A stretch of 5,528 nucleotides of DNA from JAFARZ01 sp035651595. Its GTDB lineage: Bacteria > Actinomycetota > Actinomycetes > Streptosporangiales > Streptosporangiaceae. The notes beneath the pieces are model-generated. The model was not told the DNA's origin and made no database searches. It saw nothing but the letters and a program-made list of their open reading frames with translations. Location: the NCBI GenBank assembly GCA_035651595.1, contig DASRFJ010000063.1, forward strand, positions 1 through 5,528. The letters are read 5' to 3'. The position numbers and the translations under genes were made by a program. This document shows, piece by piece, positions 1 to 4,670 of the stretch (the stretch's first letter is position 1; every line of letters begins with the position of its first letter).

Positions 1-64
1 CAGCAACGTAGTAATAGGACAACGCGCTGGAGGCCGTTGTTCAGCGGGGATGCGGCTGAGATGG

Positions 65-125
65 GAACGTCCTCCTGGTGCGGTAGTACGGGCTTGGTGT
101 CCCAAACGCAGCGAGGAGGACGTTC
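65..125 (+). promoter_or_regulatory. 12-bp inverted repeat masking the transposase ribosome binding site
   Basis: Bases 65-76 (GAACGTCCTCCT) are the exact reverse complement of 114-125 (AGGAGGACGTTC). The right arm contains the whole Shine-Dalgarno sequence AGGAGGA (114-120) and ends two bases before the ATG at 128. In mRNA this would form a strong stem with a 37-nt loop (77-113). The loop contains a small TTGG/CCAA hairpin (94-97 with 102-105). The likely effect is to block ribosome entry and keep transposase low, as known for 5' hairpins of other insertion sequences such as IS200. It could instead be part of a structured RNA from the left end. The repeat is seen directly; its role is inferred. 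Confidence 0.7.
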
Positions 126-127
126 TG

Positions 128-1477
128 ATGGGCAAGGGTAGCAGTGTGACGCGGGGTGACCGGCGGCGGAACGCGCGGCGGGAGCGGCTGCGGGAGCTGG
201 TGCCGCGTGATGGCGCGGTGATCGGGATTGACCTGGGGGAGGATAAGCAGGCGCTGGCGGTGACCGATCATGACGGGCGGGTGCTGGCGCGTAAGACGGT
301 GCGGGTGAAGGCGTTCCGGCTGGGCGAGGCGCTGGAGTGGGCGGTGGGGCAGGCGCGGGCGGCGGGGTTCAGGCGGGTGACGGTGGCGTGCGAGCCGACG
401 GGGCCGCGGTGGATGCAGGTGCAGCGGCTGTGCTCTGAGCAGGGGCTGCCGCTGGTGTGCATCCAGCCGCTGGTGTCGCATATCGCCCGGGAACAGCAGG
501 ATTACACGCCGCACAAGACCGATGAGTCTGATTGCGTGATGATCGCCCGGCTTGCTGCCGAGTTGCACTGTTATGTCCCGGAGGTGCTGGATGAGACGTG
601 GGCGCAGCTGCGGCACCTGGGCCGGCGCCGGGCGCAGCTGATCACCGCGGCGACCGCGTCGGTGCTGCGGGTCCGGGATTTCCTGTCGGTGGCCTGGCCG
701 GCCGTCACCGAGACGTGCGCGCAGCCGATGATCTCGACGACGTGGCTGGCCGCGGTGCAGGCGGTGACGGCCCGGTGCGGCGGGCGGCCGGAGAAGCTGG
801 CCGCCCTGGGCGCGGAGGGGTTCACCGCGCTGGTCCGCGGGGAGCTGGCCGGGTGGGGCGCGCAGAAGGTGCACCGGGGCATCTGCGCACGGATCTTCGC
901 CGCGCTGGCCGATACCGAGGGCGCGGTCACCTGGTCCCGCCGCGGCCTGTTCCGCCGTGTCGCCGATGAGCTGGGCGACCTGCAGCGCACCCGGGCCCAG
1001 CTGCGCCAGGCGGAGGGGGATATGGCCGCGGTGCTCGGTGAGCTGGGCCTGTCCCGGCTCGGTGATATCCCCGGGCTGTCCGCGACCGGCGCGGCTGCGA
1101 TCTTGGCCGAGACCGGTGACCCGCGCCGCTACGACAGCTCCTCCTCGCTGGTCAAGCACGCCGGGATGGCCCCGGCCAGCAACGACTCCGGCAACGTCAC
1201 CGGGCAGGCGCACATCTCCCGCCGCGGCCGCCCCGGCCTGCGGCTGGCCGTATGGCGCGCCGTGTGGCCGATGCTGCGGTTCAACCCGGTGCTCGCCGCC
1301 AAGTACCAGGCGCTGGCCAGCACCCCCGGTGACGCGCGGGAAACCGCCGCGCAGACCCGCGTCCGGCGCGCCAAGGCCCGGGTCGCCTGCGCCGCCTCCC
1401 TGCTGCGCTGGCTCTACTCCATGACCGTGCACGGCACCGGCTGGGACCCCGCCGCCTGCCAGCCGGAGGCAGCCTGA
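128..1477 (+). CDS. IS110-family transposase (DEDD recombinase)
   Basis: This is the recombinase that excises and integrates the element, 449 aa and at the long end for the family. The N-terminal RuvC-like domain shows the acidic tetrad: D35 in GIDLG, E89 in ACEPTG, and D132 and D135 in KTDESD. The middle is helical. The C-terminal IS116/IS110/IS902-type domain starts near residue 311 with a helix-hairpin-helix-like LGDIPGL stretch. It continues through KHAGMAPASNDSG to a basic segment, SRRGRPGLR. S354 in the SNDSG motif (or S351) is the likely serine nucleophile described for the family. The ATG at 128 is chosen because AGGAGGA lies 7 bases upstream; an in-frame ATG at 50 would have no such site and would add 26 residues read through the leader hairpin. 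Codons in the first third mostly end in G, and later ones in C. The frame is intact and all catalytic residues are present, so the enzyme looks active. Confidence 0.93.
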   Translation: MGKGSSVTRGDRRRNARRERLRELVPRDGAVIGIDLGEDKQALAVTDHDGRVLARKTVRVKAFRLGEALEWAVGQARAAGFRRVTVACEPTGPRWMQVQRLCSEQGLPLVCIQPLVSHIAREQQDYTPHKTDESDCVMIARLAAELHCYVPEVLDETWAQLRHLGRRRAQLITAATASVLRVRDFLSVAWPAVTETCAQPMISTTWLAAVQAVTARCGGRPEKLAALGAEGFTALVRGELAGWGAQKVHRGICARIFAALADTEGAVTWSRRGLFRRVADELGDLQRTRAQLRQAEGDMAAVLGELGLSRLGDIPGLSATGAAAILAETGDPRRYDSSSSLVKHAGMAPASNDSGNVTGQAHISRRGRPGLRLAVWRAVWPMLRFNPVLAAKYQALASTPGDARETAAQTRVRRAKARVACAASLLRWLYSMTVHGTGWDPAACQPEAA

Positions 1478-1649
1478 CCAGCCCCCCGGCCCGCCCGCAC
1501 CCTCGCCGGGTGCCCGAAGACCTTCCTCCCCGGTGAGGGGGAGAACGAGCCCGCATCAACGCCGGGGACCAGCCCCGTCTTCCACCCTGGGCAGCTCTCC
1601 CCCGGTCGCCCGGGGCTTCTCACCAGCTCGGTTGAACGCTGCTGGAGCA

Positions 1650-1676
1650 GGCCTGCCCGCACCCCGCGGGCAGGCC
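1650..1676 (+). repeat. Perfect 11-bp stem hairpin
   Basis: Bases 1650-1660 (GGCCTGCCCGC) and 1666-1676 (GCGGGCAGGCC) pair perfectly around the 5-base loop ACCCC. This is the strongest structure in the 3' non-coding region, about 170 bp after the transposase stop. A small TGGA-loop hairpin (1639-1650) abuts it on the left. No T run follows on the + strand, so it is not a typical intrinsic terminator. It may be a core stem of an element-encoded RNA or a U-tract-less terminator. Confidence 0.6.
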
Positions 1677-1780
1677 GAGCCCGCTTACCGCTACGTAGAG
1701 CGAGAAGACCCAGGCCGCCGTCGCCCCCGGCCAGCCGCCCGGCACACACCGCCGGAGCGGGACTCCGGCATGCCCCCAGC

Positions 1781-1880
1781 CAGGCCCGCCCCCGCCCCCA
1801 GCCAGCACACCAGCATCAGACCGCAGCAACAACCACCCAGGTCAGCACCCTGCGCAAAACAGCACCAGAAACTTCCCAGC
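1781..1880 (+). other. C/A-rich, T-poor tract, possible Rho-utilisation region
   Basis: By hand count these 100 bases hold 48 C, 29 A, 18 G and 5 T. A C-rich, G-poor, unstructured RNA is the kind of sequence Rho binds, so transcription leaving the transposase gene might end here. Equally, it may just be the single-stranded tail of an element-encoded RNA. The composition is seen directly; the function is inferred. Confidence 0.3.
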
Positions 1881-1885
1881 ACCAC

Positions 1886-1891
1886 TTGACA
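1886..1891 (+). promoter_or_regulatory. Outward TTGACA (-35-like) near the right end of the element
   Basis: A consensus -35 hexamer points out of the element. No good -10 lies 16-18 bp downstream in the flank (around 1908-1914 the sequence is GGTGGAA). IS110-family elements are known to carry a -35 at one end and a -10 at the other, which join into a promoter only in the circular intermediate. A TAATAG at 12-17 near the left end could be the partner. This hexamer is also the basis for placing the right end here. Confidence 0.4.
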
Positions 1892-1908
1892 CACGCCGAC
1901 TTACGCTG

Positions 1909-1996
1909 GTGGAAGATTACCCCTTCGTGGAGGATCGACCCCCGTGGAAAGGGGTCCCGCTACCACGATGGGGAAATCCGCCACGTTAACCGTGGC
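1909..1996. repeat. GTGG-type palindromic repeat cluster next to the IS end
   Basis: Two direct copies of GTGGARGATnnACCCC begin at 1909 and 1927, and an inverted copy is read on the minus strand from 1984 down to 1963. Together they make a nested fold. GATT (1915-1918) pairs with AATC (1975-1978), CCCC (1920-1923) with GGGG (1970-1973), TCGTGG (1925-1930) with CCACGA (1963-1968), and GACCCC (1937-1942) with GGGGTC (1951-1956). A second hairpin follows directly, GCCACG (1980-1985) with CGTGGC (1991-1996) and the loop TTAAC. It resembles a REP-like palindromic element, which some IS110 relatives use as targets, but no match to a known family can be claimed. It is less GC-rich than its surroundings. 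Confidence 0.55.
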
Positions 1997-2058
1997 CCGT
2001 CGAGCCTGCCTAGGCCGCGCCCCATCGCCCCCGCCCCGCGCCGCGCCGCTGCCCGGAG

Positions 2059-2083
2059 GCGCCAGGGAGCGCCAGGAAGCGCC
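2059..2083. repeat. Short 10-bp tandem repeat, 2.5 copies
   Basis: GCGCCAGGGA (2059-2068), GCGCCAGGAA (2069-2078) and a partial GCGCC (2079-2083) stand head to tail in the GC-rich leader of the dehydrogenase gene. It is too short to assign a role and may be simple replication slippage. Confidence 0.5.
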
Positions 2084-2106
2084 CCAACCCCGCTCTCGCA
2101 AAACTT

Positions 2107-2124
2107 GTTACTGACGGGTAGCAT
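2107..2124 (+). promoter_or_regulatory. Probable promoter -10 with overlapping dyad operator for the acyl-CoA dehydrogenase gene
   Basis: GTTAC (2107-2111) and GTAGC (2118-2122) form an imperfect dyad with a 6-base centre. TAGCAT (2119-2124) fits a -10 hexamer and overlaps the right half. No good -35 is visible 17 bp upstream, which would suit an activator-dependent or weak promoter. Transcription would start near 2131, giving a leader of about 40 nt before the ATG at 2171. A dyad over the -10 is the usual layout for a repressor site, for example a TetR-type fatty-acid regulator. The regulator's identity is a guess. Confidence 0.35.
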
Positions 2125-2170
2125 AGGAGGCATAGACCACGCGAACCCGGGGACCGAAGCGGAGAATCCG

Positions 2171-4003
2171 ATGAGCCACTACAAGAGCAACCTCCGTGAC
2201 ATCGAATTCAACCTGTTCGAGGTGTTCCGCAGGCAGGATCTCCTGGGTTCCGAGGACTATCCGGACCTCGACGAGGACACGGTACGCGGCATCCTCAGCG
2301 AGCTTGAGCGCCTGGCCAAGGGCCCGCTCGCCGAGTCGTTCGTCGACGCCGACCGTAACCCGCCGGTCTTCGACCCGGCAGCGCACACGGTCAAGATCCC
2401 CGAGTCGCTGGCCAAGTCCTACCGCGCGTTCATGGAAGCCGGGTTCTACCGGCTGGCGCTGCCGCCCGAGCTGGGCGGAACCAACGCGCCGCGCTCGCTC
2501 AACTGGGCGATGGCCGAGCTGATCCTGGGCTCGAACCCGGCGATCTGGATGTACGCGAGCGGCCACACGATGGCCCGCGTGCTCTACGACCTCGGGACCG
2601 AGGAGCAGAAGCACTTCGCCGAACTGGCCGTCGAGCGCGAGTGGGGCGCGACGATGGTGCTGACCGAGCCCGACGCGGGCTCCGACGTCGGCGCCGGCCG
2701 AACGAAAGCAACGCAGCAGCCGGACGGCACCTGGCACATCGAGGGCGTGAAGCGGTTCATCACCAGCGCCGAGAGCGACCTTGCGGAAAACATCTTCCAC
2801 CTCGTGCTCGCCCGCCCGGAGGGCCACGGCCCCGGCACCAAGGGCCTGTCCATGTTCCTCGTGCCCAAGTTCCACGTGGACCCAGCGACCGGCGAGCCAA
2901 CCACCCGCAACGGCGTATACGTCACGAACGTCGAGCACAAGATGGGCCTGAAGGCGTCCACGACCTGCGAGCTGACGTTCGGCGCGGATCCCGGGAACCC
3001 GGCGGTCGGCACCCTGGTCGGCGGCGTGCACGACGGCATCCGGCAGATGTTCAAGGTCATCGAGGACGCCCGGATGATGGTCGGCACCAAGGCCATCGCG
3101 ACGCTGTCCACCGGTTACCTCAACGCACTCGACTTCGCGAAGTCGAGGGTCCAGGGCGCGGACCTGACCAAGATGACGGACAAGACCGCGCCGCGGGTGA
3201 CGATCATCGCCCACCCCGACGTCCGCCGCATGCTCATGCTCCAGAAGTCCTACGCCGAAGGCATGCGCGCCCTGGTCCTGTACACCGCGACCGTGCAGGA
3301 CGCGATCCAGGGCAAATTGGCCAAGGGCGAACCGGCCGACGAGGAGAACGGCCTCAACGACCTGCTGCTGCCGGTCGTCAAGGGCGTCGGCTCGGAGCGC
3401 TCGTACGAGCTGCTCACGCTAGCCCTGCAGACGCTCGGCGGCTCCGGGTTCCTCCAGGACTACCCGATCGAGCAGTACATCCGCGACTCCAAGATCGACA
3501 GCCTGTACGAGGGCACGACCGGAATCCAGAGCCTTGACCTGTACTTCCGCAAGATCATCAAGGACGGCGGCAAGGCCCTCACCCAGCTGCTTACCGCGAT
3601 CAACGAGACGGCCAGCGGTGACGCCGGCGATCTCAAGGCCGAGCGGAAGGCACTCGCCGAGGCGGCGGCCAACACCGAGGCGATCGCCACGGCGATGACC
3701 GGCTTCCTGATGGCGTCGCAGGACAACCCGGCCGAGATCTACAAAGTCGGCCTCAACGCGGTCCGCCTGCTGCTCGCGCTCGGCGACCTGATCATCGCCT
3801 GGCTGCTGATCAATCAGGCCGAGGTGGCCCAGCGCGCGCTCGCGGACGGCGACGCCAGCGACGCGGACAAGGCCTTCTACACCGGCAAGGTCGCCACCGC
3901 CCGGTTCTTCGCCGCCACGGTCCTGCCTCGGCTGGCCGCCGAGCGCAGGATCGCCCAGGAGACCACCGGCGACATCATGGACCTGCCGGAAGCGGCGTTC
4001 TAA
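2171..4003 (+). CDS. fadE5: Acyl-CoA dehydrogenase, FadE5-like
   Basis: This FAD-dependent enzyme oxidises acyl-CoA to trans-2-enoyl-CoA, the first step of beta-oxidation, in the cytoplasm. At 610 aa it matches the long FadE5-type family (Mycobacterium FadE5 is about 611 aa) and not the usual 380-400-aa acyl-CoA dehydrogenases. The order is an extra N-terminal segment (about 1-40), the helical N-domain (to about 155), and the beta middle domain with signature VLTEPDAGSD (163-172). Next come the C-terminal helical domain with QTLGGSGFLQDYP (420-432) and an additional C-terminal domain (about 470-605). The catalytic base is E447 in LYEGTT, the position I recall for FadE5. The ATG at 2171 is chosen because MSHYKSN is the family's typical start and GGAGA (2161-2165) precedes it. 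The frame stays open back to a TTG at 1886, but those 95 residues are low-complexity and unlike the family. Its promoter region lies just downstream of the IS110 element. Confidence 0.93.
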   Translation: MSHYKSNLRDIEFNLFEVFRRQDLLGSEDYPDLDEDTVRGILSELERLAKGPLAESFVDADRNPPVFDPAAHTVKIPESLAKSYRAFMEAGFYRLALPPELGGTNAPRSLNWAMAELILGSNPAIWMYASGHTMARVLYDLGTEEQKHFAELAVEREWGATMVLTEPDAGSDVGAGRTKATQQPDGTWHIEGVKRFITSAESDLAENIFHLVLARPEGHGPGTKGLSMFLVPKFHVDPATGEPTTRNGVYVTNVEHKMGLKASTTCELTFGADPGNPAVGTLVGGVHDGIRQMFKVIEDARMMVGTKAIATLSTGYLNALDFAKSRVQGADLTKMTDKTAPRVTIIAHPDVRRMLMLQKSYAEGMRALVLYTATVQDAIQGKLAKGEPADEENGLNDLLLPVVKGVGSERSYELLTLALQTLGGSGFLQDYPIEQYIRDSKIDSLYEGTTGIQSLDLYFRKIIKDGGKALTQLLTAINETASGDAGDLKAERKALAEAAANTEAIATAMTGFLMASQDNPAEIYKVGLNAVRLLLALGDLIIAWLLINQAEVAQRALADGDASDADKAFYTGKVATARFFAATVLPRLAAERRIAQETTGDIMDLPEAAF

Positions 4004-4009
4004 GCGCTA

Positions 4010-4046
4010 ACGGTCACGGTTCAGGACTCCACCGGAAAAGGACCGT
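4010..4046. terminator. Possible bidirectional terminator between convergent genes
   Basis: ACGGTC (4010-4015) pairs with GACCGT (4041-4046), and inside it CGGT (4017-4020) pairs with ACCG (4031-4034) around a 10-base loop. The structure spans the 17-bp gap between the dehydrogenase stop (4003) and the rhomboid stop (4021), and runs into the last codons of the rhomboid gene. There is no T run on either side, and the right arm is interrupted by GAAAAG, so it is weak evidence for a terminator. Confidence 0.25.
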
Positions 4047-4641
4047 ATGCCTGATCATGAGACGACGACCCTACCGGCACGCCGGGTCGCCGGGTTCGCA
4101 GCAGCCAGCCGGCGAGCACCCCGCCGAGCAGGCCGCCGGAATGGTCCAGCCAGCTGATCCCCGGCGTCCCCGGCAACGCGACGGCCAGGATGTAGTAGTA
4201 CATCGCGCCAGCGGCCACGCCGGTCGCGATGTCCACCCAGTTCCGGTCGAACACGCCCCGCGCCAGCACATAGCCGAAGTAGCCGAACACCAGCCCGCTC
4301 GCGCCCACGGTCAGCGACCCGCCGCTCTGGAACACCCAGACCGTGAGCCCGCTGGCCACGATCACGATCAGCGTCACCACCAGGAACCGCCGCACGTCGC
4401 GGTACGCGGCCAGCAGGCCCAGCACGAACAGCGGCACGGTGTTGCCTTCGATGTGCTGCCAGGAGACGTGCAGGAACGGTGCGGTGAAGACGCCGCTCAG
4501 ATGGGTGAGGCTGTGCGGCTCGATGCCCAAGGCAGCGTCGAACCGGTACCCGTCCGCCCAGTTCGCCGCCTGAATGACCCACAGCAGTACGAGGAGGCCC
4601 ACCATCACCGCCAGTGCGTCGCGCACCTTGGTGAGTGACAA
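4021..4641 (-). CDS. Rhomboid-family intramembrane serine protease
   Basis: This is a polytopic membrane protease of 206 aa that would cleave other membrane proteins within the bilayer; its substrate is unknown. The catalytic serine is S115 in the hallmark GASG motif of TVGASGLVFG. The catalytic histidine is H167 in DHSGGLLGG, matching the HxxGxxxG pattern of the last membrane helix. H63 and N67 in WQHIEGN match the HxxxN oxyanion motif. About six hydrophobic segments are visible: near residues 8-26, 66-80, 86-104, 111-130, 138-157 and 167-182. The C-terminus is a short hydrophilic tail. All active-site residues are present, so it is probably an active protease. It lies 29 bp downstream of the E2 gene on the same strand, which suggests co-transcription. 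It converges on the dehydrogenase gene with 17 bp between stops. Confidence 0.92.
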   Translation of the reverse strand: MSLTKVRDALAVMVGLLVLLWVIQAANWADGYRFDAALGIEPHSLTHLSGVFTAPFLHVSWQHIEGNTVPLFVLGLLAAYRDVRRFLVVTLIVIVASGLTVWVFQSGGSLTVGASGLVFGYFGYVLARGVFDRNWVDIATGVAAGAMYYYILAVALPGTPGISWLDHSGGLLGGVLAGWLLRTRRPGVPVGSSSHDQAYGPFPVES

Positions 4642-4653
4642 GGCGGACCTCCT
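4639..4653 (-). promoter_or_regulatory. Strong Shine-Dalgarno that sets a TTG start for the rhomboid gene
   Basis: Read on the minus strand, a consensus AGGAGG (4648-4653) sits 6 bases before TTG (4639-4641), followed by codons for SLTKVRD. No ATG lies in frame nearby, and the first membrane helix begins about eight residues on. The site therefore decides the start in favour of the rare TTG codon, which would temper translation. Confidence 0.7.
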
Positions 4654-4670
4654 CTAGCAGGCCATGGATA

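Larger units (their letters stand above)
1478..1885 (+). other. Structured non-coding 3' region of the IS110 element
   Basis: I see no convincing gene in these 408 bp; open frames on both strands overlap each other and match no family I know. The first 290 bp hold a series of short hairpins. Stems are 1497-1502/1508-1513 (6 bp), 1526-1531/1538-1543 (6 bp), 1563-1567/1573-1577 (5 bp), 1600-1605/1610-1615 (6 bp, TCGC loop), 1639-1642/1647-1650 (4 bp, TGGA loop), 1650-1660/1666-1676 (11 bp) and 1751-1757/1763-1769 (7 bp). The last 100 bp look unstructured and T-poor. Because IS110-family elements encode a bridge RNA in one non-coding end (downstream of the gene in the IS1111 group), this is a candidate locus. 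Short stems are expected by chance at this GC content, so only the longest carry weight. Confidence 0.45.
1..1900 (+). mobile_element. IS110-family insertion element (boundaries approximate)
   Basis: The element is identified by its transposase (128-1477), which has the DEDD RuvC-like domain and the C-terminal IS116/IS110/IS902-type domain. The family typically lacks terminal inverted repeats and makes little or no target duplication, so the ends cannot be read directly. The left end lies near or before position 1. The right end is placed at roughly 1891-1900, because a TTGACA sits at 1886-1891 and the composition changes sharply just after it. Inside are a 5' leader with a 12-bp inverted repeat, the transposase, and about 400 bp of structured non-coding sequence. 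Known of the family: it moves through a circular intermediate, and an element-encoded bridge RNA guides the recombinase. Family assignment is firm; the borders are inference. Confidence 0.75.

Noticed and set aside
50..127. Earlier ATG start for the transposase at 50
   Set aside because: It would add 26 residues encoded by the hairpin leader and lacks a ribosome binding site, whereas ATG 128 has AGGAGGA 7 bases upstream.
41..1432. 463-aa open frame on the minus strand opposite the transposase
   Set aside because: It is a shadow frame typical of GC-rich DNA: low-complexity R/P/H/G-rich protein, no recognised motifs, and fully opposite a gene with intact catalytic residues.
1533..1889. 118-aa plus-strand and 111-aa minus-strand frames in the IS 3' region
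   Set aside because: Both are low-complexity frames across hairpins in very GC-rich DNA, without ribosome binding sites or recognisable domains.
2125..2130. AGGAGG as a ribosome binding site for a small upstream gene
   Set aside because: No ATG, GTG or TTG lies at a suitable distance downstream, so it is probably just part of the dehydrogenase leader.
1886..2170. TTG start at 1886 extending the acyl-CoA dehydrogenase by 95 residues
   Set aside because: The extension is low-complexity, begins inside the presumed IS right end and crosses the promoter region. MSHYKSN at 2171 is the family's normal start.
2108..3214. 368-aa open frame on the minus strand opposite the dehydrogenase
   Set aside because: It is a shadow of the dehydrogenase reading frame, with biased composition and no domain.
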